From Streptomyces akebiae (GTDB lineage Bacteria > Actinomycetota > Actinomycetes > Streptomycetales > Streptomycetaceae): DNA of 64,000 nt. The stretch is taken from the NCBI RefSeq assembly GCF_019599145.1, contig NZ_CP080647.1, forward strand, positions 744,001-808,000, read 5' to 3'. This document shows positions 45,506 through 55,421 of this stretch, in pieces. The notes below the pieces were generated by a model, which saw only the letters and a list, made by a program, of their open reading frames with translations, was not told where the DNA came from and made no database searches. Both the position numbers and the translations under genes were made by a program. Each line of letters begins with the position of its first letter. Position 1 is the first letter of the stretch.

Positions 45506-47091
45506 TGTACTACAGCCGGAGATCTTGAGGGTCGGTGATGGGTGGGATCGGCCGGTGGTGGGCCCAGGGTCGGAGGGGGTCCGGGAGCGGGTCTCCGCGG
45601 CGTCGGTAGTGGCTGACCATGGCTCGGGTCTGGTGGAGCCGACGCCATAACTCGCAGGTCAGGACGGTCTCCACGGGGTGGCGCGGGTTGAGGTGGGTGG
45701 CGGCCAGGCAGTGCCGGATGGTGTGGACCGAGGGCCGCAGGAGCGAGCTGGGGATCAGCCAGCGGCCTCGCTCTCGTCGATGCTCGGAGCTTTTCCCTGA
45801 TCGGGGGCCTGCTCCGGGTCGGCGTCCGGCTCGGATTCGGGGGTCTGGCCGGGTTCGGGGATGGCGGCGCGTTGGATGCTGAGGAACGCGGTGGCCAGCA
45901 TGCAGGCGGTGGCGTGACGGTGCCAGGGGGTCCACTTGCGGACCTGGTACTGGGCCAGGCCGGCGAGCTGCTTGTTGATCTCGTTGTCCTCCTCGATCTG
46001 CCAGCGGCCGCCGGCTCTGGCGATGACCTGCGAGACCGTGGTGGCGGCGGGGGCGTGGACGAGGAAGCAGGCGATTTCCCGGTGGAGTTGTCCGTCCTTG
46101 CCGCGTCGGTTGGGGTGCAGGGACCGGCGCAGTACCAGCCAGTGCGTGAAGCCGTCGGCCGGGTTCTCGTCTTTGACCTGCACGGCGAAGGCCGTCCAGT
46201 CGTAGAGGCGCTCGCCCTTGGCGCCGTCGCCGCAGGAGCGGCGTTCCCACTGGTCACGGGTTTTCGCGTAGTGGAGCAGGTCATCGGCGCGCTTCACGGC
46301 CGGCTGGCGCGGCTTGCCCGGCGGGCCGTCGATCGGGAGGTCGACCGGGACGCCGAACACGTACGGCACCTGCCGCCCGTGGCACCAGGCCCGAAGCTGC
46401 GGGTCACGGCCGTAGCCGGCGTCGGCCAGCACCCAGGAGAACGGCACCTGGGCCGCGCGGGCCTGCTCCAGCATCGTGATGGCCAGTTCGGGCTTGGTGG
46501 CAAAGGTGATCTCGTCGGGCACCCCCGCCTGGCGGCACCGGTCGCGGTCGTCCGTCCATTCCTCGGGCAGATACAAGCGGCGGTCGATGAAGGCGTGCCC
46601 GGCGGCGGTGGCGTAGGTGAGCATCACCATGGTCTGGCAGATGCGGACATCGCCGGTCAGCCCACAGTGTTGGAAGGCCACCCCGACCGACTTGGTGCCC
46701 TTCTTCTGAGCCTGGGTGTCATCGATGACGAGTGAGGCGTCCTGGCCGCCCAGGTGCGTGATGACGTAATCGCGGACCGCGTCACGCAGCCGGTCGGCGT
46801 CCCACACCGACCCGTTGAGCAGCCACTGCATCCGGTCCGCGGTCACATGCCCGGCACGCTCCGACAGTGTCCAGCCGTTCTTCTTCGGCAGCTCCGCCAG
46901 CAGCCCCTCGATGAACTGCGCGAACACCACCCGAGGCTCCGGCCGGTTGAACAAGTACCCCAACGAACCAGTCAACGCGGACAATTCAATTCAGCATCCC
47001 ACCCGGCTATCTGCTCAGCCGTCACACCCAGCATCATGCCCGGTCAACGACGCCACACAGGCTCCGTCACAAGATCTCCGGCTGTAGTACA
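45506..47091. mobile_element. IS701-family insertion sequence
   Basis: A 1586-bp element bounded by perfect 22-bp inverted repeats (45506-45527 and 47070-47091, starting TGTACTACAGCCGG). It carries one transposase gene with two frameshifts. The four bases flanking each end differ (GCTT and GGGA), so no target duplication remains, hinting at a later deletion or recombination. Confidence 0.88.
45510..47037 (-). pseudogene. IS701-family transposase, frameshifted
   Basis: The expected N-terminus starts at ATG 47037 (MMLGVTAEQIAGWDAELNCP) but leaves frame near 46985. The main part (SALTGSLGYLFNRPEPR; LVIDDTQAQKKG; VLADAGYG; GGRWQIEEDNEINKQ) runs open from 46984 to 45755 and holds the DDE residues. 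The C-terminal tail (RPSVHTIRHCLAATHL; WRRLHQTRAMVSHYRRRG) follows in a third frame. The central 409-codon frame might be read from a TTG start but would lack both ends. Confidence 0.75.
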
Positions 47092-47162
47092 GGGACTGCG
47101 GGCTCAACCAGGTATCACCGGTTCCGTTCGGCGCGCTCCGTTCCCGTCATGAAGGAGCTGCA

Positions 47163-47945
47163 ATGGCAGAGCACACCGACGACGTGGTGCGAGTCCACAT
47201 CGAAGACGGCATCGCCACCCTCACCCTCGACTCGCCGGGCAATCGCAACGCTCTGTCCGCCGCGCTGGTGGGACAGGTGCACGACGGCCTGACCCGGGCC
47301 GCGGCCGACGAAACCGTTCGCGCGATCGTCCTCTCCCACACCGGGCCGACGTTCTGTGCGGGCGCGGACCTCAAAGAAGCCGCGCAGGGCGGTATGCAGC
47401 AGGGCGCCGAGACGTTGCTGGGATTGCTGCGGCGGATCGTGGAGACCCCGGTCCCTGTCATAGCGCACCTGAAGGGCAATGCCCGGGCCGGTGGGCTGGG
47501 CATCGTCGCGGCCGCCGACATGGCGGTTGCGCCCGCCGACACGACCTTCTCCTTCTCCGAGGTCCGTCTCGGTCTGGCGCCCGCCATCATCTCCCTCACC
47601 GTCCTGCCCCGCATCGACGAACGGGCAGCCGGACGTTACTTCCTGACGGGTGAGACGTTCGACGGCGCGATGGCGGTGAGCATGGGCCTGCTGACCGAGG
47701 CTCCGCGTGACGCCGGGGGTGTGGAGAACGGCGTCCGGGAGATCGTCAGCGCTCTGCGGCTGTGTTCCCGGCAGGGTCTGGTCGAGTCCAAGAAGCTGAC
47801 TGCAGCGCGGCTGCGTGATGTGCTCGAGCAGCAGGGTGATGCCATGGTCAGGCTCTCCGCCGACCTCTTCGCGTCCGAGGAGGCCGCGGAAGGCATGCGC
47901 GCCTTCCGTGAACGCCGGCCGCCGCGCTGGGCGCTCTCCGGCTGA
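47163..47945 (+). CDS. Enoyl-CoA hydratase/isomerase family protein
   Basis: A 260-residue crotonase-fold enzyme. The oxyanion-hole segments are FCAGADLKEAA and NARAGGLGIVAAADMAVA. The second lacks the glutamate of the classical hydratase (GGG-E pattern less clear), so isomerase or methylglutaconyl-CoA hydratase activity is equally possible. ATG 47163 follows GAAGGAG. It starts 72 bp after the IS701 end and converges on the CoA-transferase genes across a terminator. In leucine/isovalerate clusters a homologue hydrates 3-methylglutaconyl-CoA. Confidence 0.88.
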   Translation: MAEHTDDVVRVHIEDGIATLTLDSPGNRNALSAALVGQVHDGLTRAAADETVRAIVLSHTGPTFCAGADLKEAAQGGMQQGAETLLGLLRRIVETPVPVIAHLKGNARAGGLGIVAAADMAVAPADTTFSFSEVRLGLAPAIISLTVLPRIDERAAGRYFLTGETFDGAMAVSMGLLTEAPRDAGGVENGVREIVSALRLCSRQGLVESKKLTAARLRDVLEQQGDAMVRLSADLFASEEAAEGMRAFRERRPPRWALSG

Positions 47946-47953
47946 CAACATCC

Positions 47954-47995
47954 GGCTGTCCCTTTGCCCGTGGGTCGCGGGGCAAAAGGACAGCC
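47954..47995. terminator. Bidirectional hairpin terminator
   Basis: Arms GGCTGTCCCTTTGCCC and its complement GGGCAAAAGGACAGCC with one mismatch and a short loop, nine bp after the hydratase stop and before the convergent CoA-transferase end. Confidence 0.8.
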
Positions 47996-48067
47996 GCGTC
48001 ACTCACGAACGATGCCTCCCCGGCAGCGGAATCGACACCGCCGTCCTGTGCCCGGCAGGCGTCGAGG

Positions 48068-48733
48068 TCACGCGGCGCTCTCCCCCACGGCGTCGAGCGC
48101 CTCGGCCACCGCCAGCTCGGCGTCGGTGCTGCTTCGGATCTCCGCCACCGTGACCCCCGGCGCGGTCTCGGTGAGTACCAGCCCGTGCTCGGTGATGTCG
48201 ATGACGCCCAGGTCGGTGATGATCCGCTGAACGCAGCGCTTGCCGGTCAGCGGCAGGGTGCATTCCTCGACGACCTTCGGTGTGCCGTCCTTGGCCACGT
48301 GCTCCATGAGCACGACCACTTTCCGTGCGCCATGGACGAGGTCCATCGCCCCGCCCATCCCCTTGATCATCTTTCCGGGGATGGTCCAGTTCGCCAGGTC
48401 GCCCACGGCCGAGACCTGCATGGCACCGAGGATCGCCGCGTCGATGTGCCCGCCGCGGATCATCCCGAAGGACAGGGAGGAGTCGAAGAAGGAGGCGCCC
48501 GGCAGCACGGCGACGGTCTCCTTGCCGGCGTTGATCAGGTCGGGATCGACCTGATCGGCGGTGGGGTACGGGCCGACGCCCAGGATGCCGTTCTCCGACT
48601 GCAGCACCACGTGCACGCCGGGTGACAAATGGTTGGGCACCAGCGTCGGCAGTCCGATGCCGAGGTTCACATACGACCCGTCGGTCAGCTCGCGCGCCGC
48701 CCGAGCGGCCATCTCGTCCCTGGACCAAGCCAT
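48068..48733 (-). CDS. scoB: 3-oxoacid CoA-transferase subunit B
   Basis: A 221-residue beta subunit. The catalytic glutamate is in [25 protein letters not shown] and [14 protein letters not shown] are family blocks. ATG 48731-48733 shares one base with the stop of the A subunit gene, as usual for this heterodimer. It activates acetoacetate or another 3-oxoacid with succinyl-CoA or acetyl-CoA. Placed directly after the acyl-CoA dehydrogenase and A-subunit genes in an acyl-CoA degradation operon. Confidence 0.9.
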   Translation of the reverse strand: MAWSRDEMAARAARELTDGSYVNLGIGLPTLVPNHLSPGVHVVLQSENGILGVGPYPTADQVDPDLINAGKETVAVLPGASFFDSSLSFGMIRGGHIDAAILGAMQVSAVGDLANWTIPGKMIKGMGGAMDLVHGARKVVVLMEHVAKDGTPKVVEECTLPLTGKRCVQRIITDLGVIDITEHGLVLTETAPGVTVAEIRSSTDAELAVAEALDAVGESAA

Positions 48734-49545
48734 CAGTTTCGCCCTCCTGCCGTCTCGCGCTGCCCCGGCACCCCTTCGGTGATCGCGGGGACCGGGCGTA
48801 CGGTCGTCTTCTCGATGCGTTTGTCGGCGGCTTCCTCGGCGCTCAGGGCGAGCACCGACTGCACGAACACGCCTGGCAGATGGATCGTGTCCGGGTCGAG
48901 TTCGCCGGGCTCGACCAGTTCCTCGACCTCCGCTATGGTCACCCGTCCGGCCATCGCCGCGAGCGGGTTGAAGTTCCGGGCGGACTTGTCGAAGACGAGG
49001 TTGCCGTGCCGGTCCCCTCGGGCCGCGCGGACCAGGGCGAAGTCGGTGGTGATCGACTCCTCCAGCACGTACTCCGCCCCGTGGTACTGGCGTACCTCTT
49101 TCTTCGGCGAGGCGACGGCCACGCCGCCGTGTGCGTCGTAACGCCACGGGAGGCCGCCTTCGGCGATCTGGGTGCCGACGCCGGCGGGGGTGAAGAAGGC
49201 CGGTATGCCGCAGCCGCCGGCCCGCAGGCGTTCGGCGAGGGTGCCCTGAGGCACCAGTTCCAACTCGATCTCGCCAGAGAGGTACTGGCGAGCGAACTCC
49301 TTGTTCTCGCCGACGTAGGACCCGGTGACACGGGAGATGCGGCGGGTTTCCAGCAGCATCCCCAGGCCCCACCCGTCGACTCCGCAGTTGTTCGACACGA
49401 CGCGCAGGTCGGTGGTGCCCTGCGCGTGCAAGGCCTGGATGAGTACGGAGGGTATGCCGCAGAGGCCGAAGCCGCCGACGGCCAGTGAGGCCCCGTCGGG
49501 TATGACCGCGACCGCCTCCATGGCCGAGGTGACGACCTTGTCCAT
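48733..49545 (-). CDS. scoA: 3-oxoacid CoA-transferase subunit A
   Basis: A 270-residue alpha subunit. [14 protein letters not shown] is the CoA-binding start; [17 protein letters not shown] and [16 protein letters not shown] segments are typical of ScoA/AtoD. It shares one base with the acyl-CoA dehydrogenase stop and one with the B subunit start, so three genes are co-translated. Partner of the ScoB-like protein. Confidence 0.9.
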   Translation of the reverse strand: MDKVVTSAMEAVAVIPDGASLAVGGFGLCGIPSVLIQALHAQGTTDLRVVSNNCGVDGWGLGMLLETRRISRVTGSYVGENKEFARQYLSGEIELELVPQGTLAERLRAGGCGIPAFFTPAGVGTQIAEGGLPWRYDAHGGVAVASPKKEVRQYHGAEYVLEESITTDFALVRAARGDRHGNLVFDKSARNFNPLAAMAGRVTIAEVEELVEPGELDPDTIHLPGVFVQSVLALSAEEAADKRIEKTTVRPVPAITEGVPGQRETAGGRN

Positions 49546-50723
49546 CAGCGTGCTCCGTTCAGGTCGGCGAGGCCGAGTTCGCGGGCGATGAGCAGGCGCT
49601 GGATCTCGCTGGTGCCCTCACCGATCTCGAGGATCTTGGCGTCGCGCCAGAAGCGGGCGACGGCGTACTCGTTCATGAAGCCGTAGCCGCCGTGGATCTG
49701 GGTGGCGTCACGGGCGTTGTCCACGGCTGTTTCGGAGCTGTAGAGCTTGGCGAGCGCGGCTTCCTTCTTGAAGCGCTCGCCGGCGACCAGCTTCGAGGCG
49801 GCGTGGCGCCATGCCAGTCGGGCGGTGTGCGCGCGCATCTCCATGTCGGCGAGCTTGAACTGAATGGCCTGGTTGGCTCCGATGGGGCGGCCGAACGCCT
49901 TTCGTTCGCGGGCGTACTTCAGCGACTCGTCGACACAGCCCTGGGCAAGGCCCGTGGCGAGGGCGGCGATGGCGATGCGGCCCTCGTCGAGAATCCTCAG
50001 GAACTGGGCATAGCCGCGGCCCCGCTCGCCCAGCAGGTTCCGCACCGGGACGCGGACGTCGGTGAAGGCCAGCTCCCGGGTGTCGGAAGCGTTCCAGCCC
50101 ACCTTGGAGTACGGCGCGGCCACGGTCAGGCCCGGGGTTCCCGCGGGGACGATGATCGCGCTGATCTCCTTGCGCCCGTCCGGCGTGGTGCCGGTGACCG
50201 CGGTCACGGTGATCAACCCGGTGATGTCGGTGCCGGAGTTGGTGATGAAGCACTTGCTGCCGTTGATCACCCATTCGTTCGTGGCCTCGTCCAGGCGGGC
50301 CGTGGTCCGGGTGGCTCCGGCGTCCGAGCCGCCGTCGGGCTCGGTGAGGCCGAACGCCCCGAGGATCTCGCCCGAGCAGAGGCGGGGAAGCCACTCGGCC
50401 TTCTGCTCCTGGGTGCCGAAGAGGTGGATGGGCATGGCGCCGAGCGAGACACCGGCCTCGAGAGTGATGGCCACCGAGGAGTCGACCCGGGCAAGCTCCT
50501 CCAAAACCAGGCCGAGCGCGAGGTAGTCCCCGCCCATGCCTCCGTGCTCCTCGGGGAAGGGCAGCCCGAACAGGCCCAGCTTCCCCATCTCCCGGACGAT
50601 GTCGTACGGGAATTCGTGCCGCTCGTAGTAGTCGCCGATCACCGGGGCGATCACATCGCGGGCGAACTCCGCGACCGTACGGCGGAGTTGTTCATGCTCA
50701 TCACTGAGCCGGTGGTTCAACAT
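49545..50723 (-). CDS. Acyl-CoA dehydrogenase (isovaleryl/short-chain type)
   Basis: A 392-residue FAD enzyme. FAD and substrate contacts are in [15 protein letters not shown] and CFITNSGTD; the C-terminal [20 protein letters not shown] and [11 protein letters not shown] contain the base-region residues, with Glu in GEGTSE as in short/branched-chain enzymes. ATG 50723 has GAGGA upstream. Located between carboxylase and CoA-transferase genes, it may oxidise isovaleryl-CoA to 3-methylcrotonyl-CoA. The 106-bp gap upstream holds a GCGGAA triple repeat at 50747-50768. Confidence 0.9.
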   Translation of the reverse strand: MLNHRLSDEHEQLRRTVAEFARDVIAPVIGDYYERHEFPYDIVREMGKLGLFGLPFPEEHGGMGGDYLALGLVLEELARVDSSVAITLEAGVSLGAMPIHLFGTQEQKAEWLPRLCSGEILGAFGLTEPDGGSDAGATRTTARLDEATNEWVINGSKCFITNSGTDITGLITVTAVTGTTPDGRKEISAIIVPAGTPGLTVAAPYSKVGWNASDTRELAFTDVRVPVRNLLGERGRGYAQFLRILDEGRIAIAALATGLAQGCVDESLKYARERKAFGRPIGANQAIQFKLADMEMRAHTARLAWRHAASKLVAGERFKKEAALAKLYSSETAVDNARDATQIHGGYGFMNEYAVARFWRDAKILEIGEGTSEIQRLLIARELGLADLNGAR

Positions 50724-50829
50724 GCGGTCCTCGATCTCACGCGAATGCGGAAGCGGAAGCGGAAGCGGTACAGGGGGCCGAACAGCTGGGTTGCGGCCGT
50801 CCAATGGATGGATGGGGTGACGGTGGGCG

Positions 50830-52887
50830 TCAGGTTGCTTCCTCGCTCGGGGACGCGTCGGCCGCGTCGGATGCGGGCGCGACGACGGCGAGTGTCTCGT
50901 CCATCGCCACGGTGGTGCCGGGTGCCGCGCGCAGTTCGGCCACCACTCCGTCGAAGGGGGCGGTCAGAGCGTGCTCCATCTTCATCGCCTCGACGACGAG
51001 AAGGGTCTGACCTGCTGTGACGAGGTCTCCGACGGCGGCCTTCACCAGCGTGACGGTGCCCGGCATGGGGGCGGTGAGAGCGCCGCCGGCAGCTGCCGCG
51101 GAGCCGGTCCCGGCCGCGACGGCCGGATCGAAGGTGCGCAGCCGCCACGTGTCGGCGCCGCGCGAGAGCCAGTGCACGACCTCGCCGTTCGCGGTGGTCT
51201 CCAGCGTGTGGTCCAGTCGCTGAACGGTCCCGTTCCAGGTCAGCAGCACACCGCCGGATCCGTCGGTGCGCAGGTCGGCCGACTCGGCCTCCCCGCCGCC
51301 GCGCGAGACCTCGTACAGGGCCGGGCCGAAGGGGGTGCGACGGACGCGTATCTCGAACGCTTCGCTGTCGCTGTCGAGGAAGCGGTGGGTGGTCCAGGCG
51401 GGTCCGCCGATCCGCCAGCCCGACGGCACGGAGAACGGGTCGACCCATGCGTGCGCGTCTCGCTGCGCGGGCTCCCTTGCCGACTCGACAGCGAGTGCGG
51501 CCGCCAGCGCGATCTCGTCCGGCATCGGGGCGTCGACGAGGGAGTCCAGCCGGGCCTCGACCAGCCCGGTGTCCAGCCGGCCGGCGATCACGTCGCTGTC
51601 CTCCAGCAGTCTGCGCAGGAACCCGGTGTTGAGCGTGACGCCATGCACACGCGTCCGGTCGAGGGCGGCCCGCAGGCGACGCAGCGCGGTTTCCCGGTCC
51701 GGACCGTGGGCGATCACCTTGGCGAGCATGGGGTCGTATGTGCTGCCGACCTCGTAGCCCTCCACCAGGCCGGAGTCGACGCGTATGCCCTCGCCGGCCG
51801 GTTCGCGCAGGGTCAGCACCCGCCCGCCGCTGGGCAGGAAGCCCTTCGCGGGGTCCTCGGCATACAGGCGCACCTCGACGGCGTGGCCGTCGAAGCCGAC
51901 CTGATCCTGGCCGAACGTCAGGGCTTCGCCGGCGGCGATGCGTATCTGCCAGTCGACCAGGTCCAGGCCGGTCACCATCTCGGTCACCGGGTGCTCGACC
52001 TGGAGCCTGGTGTTCATCTCCATGAAGAAGTACTCGTCCGGGCGGTCGGCGGAGACGATGAACTCCACCGTGCCCGCGCCGACATACCCACAGGAGCGGG
52101 CCGCCTCGACCGCCGCTGCGCCCATCGCCGCCCGGGTGTCGTCGTCGAGCAGGACCGAGGGGGCCTCCTCGACGATCTTCTGGTGGCGGCGCTGGAGGCT
52201 GCACTCGCGCTCGCCGAGGTGCACCACGTTCCCGTGGGTGTCGGCCAGCACCTGGATCTCGATGTGGCGGGGGCGGTCTATCCAGCGCTCGACCAGGAGG
52301 GTGTCGTCCCCGAAGGCACCGCTCGCCTCGCGCCGTGCGGCGGCGATCTCCTCGTGGAGCACGGCCGGGTCGCGGACCAGGCGCATGCCCTTGCCGCCAC
52401 CGCCCGCCGACGGCTTGAGCAGCACCGGCAGGCCGACCGTGCGTGCCGCCTCGGCGAGCTGGTCATTCGTCAGTCCGCTGCCGCTGCTGCCGGGCACCAC
52501 CGGCACGCCGTTGGCCCGCACGGTGTCCTTGGCACGGATCTTGTCGCCCATCAGCTGGATCGCGGTCGCCGGTGGTCCGACGAAGGCCAGTCCGGCATCG
52601 GTGACAGCCCGGGCGAAAAGCTGGTTCTCGGACAGGAAGCCGTAGCCGGGGTGGATCGCCTGGGCACCCGTGCGAAGTGCGGCCTCCACGATCTGCTCGA
52701 TGTCGAGATAGCCGTCGGCCGGTCCGCCGGGGCGCAGGGCCACGGCCGTGTCGGCCTCGCGTACGTGCCGGGCGTGGGCGTCCGCGGTGCTGTGGACGGC
52801 GACCGCGCGGATGCCGAGCCGGGGCAGCGTGCGGATGACCCGTACCGCTATTTCGCCACGGTTGGCGATCAGGACGGTGTCGAACAC
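50830..52887 (-). CDS. Acyl-CoA carboxylase alpha subunit (biotin carboxylase + BCCP)
   Basis: A 685-residue biotin-dependent enzyme starting at GTG 52887. Biotin carboxylase motifs: IANRGEIAVRV at the start, ATP loop KPSAGGGGKGM, and MEMNTRLQVEHPVTE. The carrier domain at the end has the biotinylated lysine in VEAMKMEHAL. The size and the adjacent carboxyltransferase suit methylcrotonyl-CoA or related carboxylase. It lies 36 bp after the beta subunit gene. Confidence 0.92.
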   Translation of the reverse strand: MFDTVLIANRGEIAVRVIRTLPRLGIRAVAVHSTADAHARHVREADTAVALRPGGPADGYLDIEQIVEAALRTGAQAIHPGYGFLSENQLFARAVTDAGLAFVGPPATAIQLMGDKIRAKDTVRANGVPVVPGSSGSGLTNDQLAEAARTVGLPVLLKPSAGGGGKGMRLVRDPAVLHEEIAAARREASGAFGDDTLLVERWIDRPRHIEIQVLADTHGNVVHLGERECSLQRRHQKIVEEAPSVLLDDDTRAAMGAAAVEAARSCGYVGAGTVEFIVSADRPDEYFFMEMNTRLQVEHPVTEMVTGLDLVDWQIRIAAGEALTFGQDQVGFDGHAVEVRLYAEDPAKGFLPSGGRVLTLREPAGEGIRVDSGLVEGYEVGSTYDPMLAKVIAHGPDRETALRRLRAALDRTRVHGVTLNTGFLRRLLEDSDVIAGRLDTGLVEARLDSLVDAPMPDEIALAAALAVESAREPAQRDAHAWVDPFSVPSGWRIGGPAWTTHRFLDSDSEAFEIRVRRTPFGPALYEVSRGGGEAESADLRTDGSGGVLLTWNGTVQRLDHTLETTANGEVVHWLSRGADTWRLRTFDPAVAAGTGSAAAAGGALTAPMPGTVTLVKAAVGDLVTAGQTLLVVEAMKMEHALTAPFDGVVAELRAAPGTTVAMDETLAVVAPASDAADASPSEEAT

Positions 52888-52923
52888 CTGGAAGCTCCTC
52901 GAAGTGGAAGGGGGAAGGAGGGG

Positions 52924-54606
52924 TCACATGCGGAAGACGCCGAACTGCGGTTCGACCAGGGGAGCGTTGGCGCAGGCGGTCAGGGCCAGCCCCAGCACGG
53001 TACGAGTGTCGAGGGGGTCGATGATCCCGTCGTCCCACAACCGCGCGGTGGAGTAGTAGGCGCTGCCCTGCTCGTCGTACTGCTCGCGGATCGGCTGCTT
53101 GAACTGCTCTTCCGCTTCGGCGGTCCACTCCTGGCCGCGCGCCTCCAGCTGGTCGCGCTTGACGGTCGCGAGCACGGTCGCGGCCTGCTCACCGCCCATC
53201 ACGGAGATCTTGGCGCCCGGCCACATCCACAGGAACCGGGGTGAGTACGCACGCCCGCACATCGAGTAGTTGCCCGCGCCGTGCGATCCGCCGACGACGA
53301 CCGTCAGCTTCGGTACGCGGGTGGTGGCCACCGCGGTGACCATCTTCGCGCCGTGCTTGGCGATGCCGCCGTGCTCGTAGGCGCGGCCGACCATGAAGCC
53401 GGTGATGTTCTGCAGGAAGACCAGGGGTATGCCGCGCTGGTCGCACAGTTCGATGAAGTGGGCGCCCTTCTGCGCTGATTCGGCGAAGAGGATGCCGTTG
53501 TTGGCCACGAGCCCCACCGGATGCCCATGGATGCGGGCGAAGCCGGCGACCAGCGTCTGGCCGTACTCGGCCTTGAACTCGGCGAAACGCGACCCGTCCG
53601 TGATCCGGGCGATGACCTCACGAATGTCGAAGGGGGTCCGGTTGTCCGCCGGGACGACGCCGTAGAGACCGGCGGGATCCACGGCCGGCTCTTCCACCGG
53701 TGCGACATCCCACGGCCTCGGGGCCCGCGGGCCGAAGGTGGCGACGATGGACCGGACCGTGCGCAGAGCGTGCGCGTCGTCCTCGGCCAGGTGGTCGACG
53801 ACGCCGGAGACGCGGGCATGAACCTCTCCCCCGCCCAGCTCCTCGGCCGTGACCACCTCTCCGGTGGCGGCCTTCACCAGGGGCGGACCTCCCAGGAAGA
53901 TCGTCCCCTGGTTCCGCACGATGACCGTCTCGTCGCTCATCGCGGGGACGTACGCCCCGCCGGCCGTGCAGGAGCCCAGTACCGCGGATATCTGCGGTAT
54001 GCCCGCCCCGGACATCTGCGCCTGGTTGTAGAAGATCCGCCCGAAGTGCTCACGGTCGGGGAACACCTCGTCCTGCATCGGCAGATACGCGCCCCCGGAG
54101 TCCACGAGGTAGATGCAGGGCAGCCGGTTCTCCAACGCCACCTGCTGCGCGCGCAGATGCTTCTTGACGGTCATCGGGTAGTACGTGCCGCCCTTGACCG
54201 TGGCGTCGTTGGCGACGATGACACACTCACGGCCTGCGACACGGCCTATTCCTGCCACCACTCCGGCTGCCGGCGCGTCGCCGCCGTACATCCCGTACGC
54301 CGCCAGCGGCGCCAGCTCCAGGAACGGTGAACCAGGGTCGAGCAGGGTCTCCACCCGGTCACGGGGCAGCAACTTGCCGCGGGCGACGTGCTTCTCCCTG
54401 GCCCGCTCACCGCCCCCCTCGGCGGCTTCGGACAACCGACGGCGAAGCGCCTCCACCGCTGCTGCGTGCGCGTCCCGGTTTCGGCGGTAGTCCTCCGACA
54501 GTGGATCGACGCCGGTCGGGAGTCTGAGACCGGTCGGCCAGTGCTTCCCGGTCGCGGAGGGTGAGGGGGCCGGGCCCCGCTGGAGCTGTGTGGCCGGAGT
54601 CGTCAT
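52924..54606 (-). CDS. Acyl-CoA carboxylase beta subunit (methylcrotonyl-CoA type carboxyltransferase)
   Basis: A 560-residue carboxyltransferase. [19 protein letters not shown] and [19 protein letters not shown] are hallmarks of methylcrotonyl/geranyl-CoA carboxylase beta subunits; [20 protein letters not shown] and [17 protein letters not shown] form the second acyl-CoA site. ATG 54606 follows AGGAAG; a longer frame to 54651 is rejected. It is the first gene of the minus-strand operon and lies under two palindromic operator-like sites. Confidence 0.9.
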   Translation of the reverse strand: MTTPATQLQRGPAPSPSATGKHWPTGLRLPTGVDPLSEDYRRNRDAHAAAVEALRRRLSEAAEGGGERAREKHVARGKLLPRDRVETLLDPGSPFLELAPLAAYGMYGGDAPAAGVVAGIGRVAGRECVIVANDATVKGGTYYPMTVKKHLRAQQVALENRLPCIYLVDSGGAYLPMQDEVFPDREHFGRIFYNQAQMSGAGIPQISAVLGSCTAGGAYVPAMSDETVIVRNQGTIFLGGPPLVKAATGEVVTAEELGGGEVHARVSGVVDHLAEDDAHALRTVRSIVATFGPRAPRPWDVAPVEEPAVDPAGLYGVVPADNRTPFDIREVIARITDGSRFAEFKAEYGQTLVAGFARIHGHPVGLVANNGILFAESAQKGAHFIELCDQRGIPLVFLQNITGFMVGRAYEHGGIAKHGAKMVTAVATTRVPKLTVVVGGSHGAGNYSMCGRAYSPRFLWMWPGAKISVMGGEQAATVLATVKRDQLEARGQEWTAEAEEQFKQPIREQYDEQGSAYYSTARLWDDGIIDPLDTRTVLGLALTACANAPLVEPQFGVFRM

Positions 54607-54665
54607 CACTGCTTCCTTGCGCTGCCCGCTCGGCAGACGAGCCAGGGGCACTGTGCGTGATCGAT

Positions 54666-54711
54666 GTTAGTTAACGTTAACTTACAGCCCTGGAGGTTAG
54701 CGTTCGTTAAC
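54666..54711 (-). promoter_or_regulatory. Operator-like palindromes upstream of the carboxylase operon
   Basis: AGTTAACGTTAACT is a perfect 14-bp palindrome at 54669-54682, extendable to 20 bp with one mismatched pair. A second imperfect copy, GTTAGCGTTCGTTAAC, lies at 54696-54711. This AT-rich pair 60-105 bp before the start of the first gene suggests a TetR-type site controlling the operon and perhaps the gene on the far side. The regulator is not identified here. Confidence 0.6.
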
Positions 54712-54733
54712 TCACTTCGTCCAGTGGGTGCGG

Positions 54734-55347
54734 CTACCAAATGGCGTCAGGGCCGCCCCAAGGCCTGAACATGACAGCCCAGGGCGGAGATTGGGCGGCG
54801 GCATCCACGTCCACGCGCACCCAAGCGCCGGGCCGCACGGCATGACACGCCACCCCGACGACAATGCCCCGCAGCACGAACCCCTCGGCCATGACGACCA
54901 ACGAGAAGTTGTGCGGCACATCGTCCCGGCGCACGACCAGGGAACGGCCGACGACGCCAGTGCCCCACTGCGCTCCAGATCCAGGTCGTCCGAGGCGCAG
55001 GCGGGACAGAACACGCGCCGGAAGACCGGAGTCCGGCACCATCGGCAGCGCTGGAAGTGGAGCGCACCATCTTTGAGCCCGCCAAAACGGCCCGCATGAT
55101 CGAAGTCGGAGATCGGACCGCCTTTGGACGGGCTGACACAAGCGGCTTCGACGGCCAGGTCACGATGCCTGGGTACGGGGAGCGGGATCGACGTCACGAT
55201 GTCCGACATGAACGTCAGCGCCGTGCGGTCAGCGGTCACGCTCGCACGGTGGCGGAATCCGACAGCCTGCGGATGCAGCACCTCGCGGGCCACCTGGCCG
55301 CAGAGCGGGACCTCGGTCATCTCGTAGGGAAGCTGCTGATCGCTCAC
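54734..55347 (-). pseudogene. Zn-ribbon/OB-fold (DUF35-type) protein, frameshifted
   Basis: A GTG start at 55347 with GAGGAG upstream opens VSDQQLPYEMTEVPL; the frame continues to a zinc-ribbon (CRWC...CPAC). Near 54975 the homology jumps frame to RSLVVRRDDVPHNFSLVVMAEGF, the OB-fold half, ending at 54734. Such proteins bind acyl-CoA and partner thiolases or hydratases. One lesion makes it a probable pseudogene, unless the shift is a sequencing error. Confidence 0.55.
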
Positions 55348-55421
55348 AGGACTCCTCGCTTCGTTGTCCGTTTCGAGGGCAGGCGGGCCACACCGCAGAA
55401 GCGGCCCGCCTGCCACAGCGA

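Noticed and set aside
50747..50768. GCGGAA triple repeat upstream of the acyl-CoA dehydrogenase gene as an operator
   Set aside because: It is a direct repeat with no dyad symmetry and sits between co-directional genes; no function can be supported.
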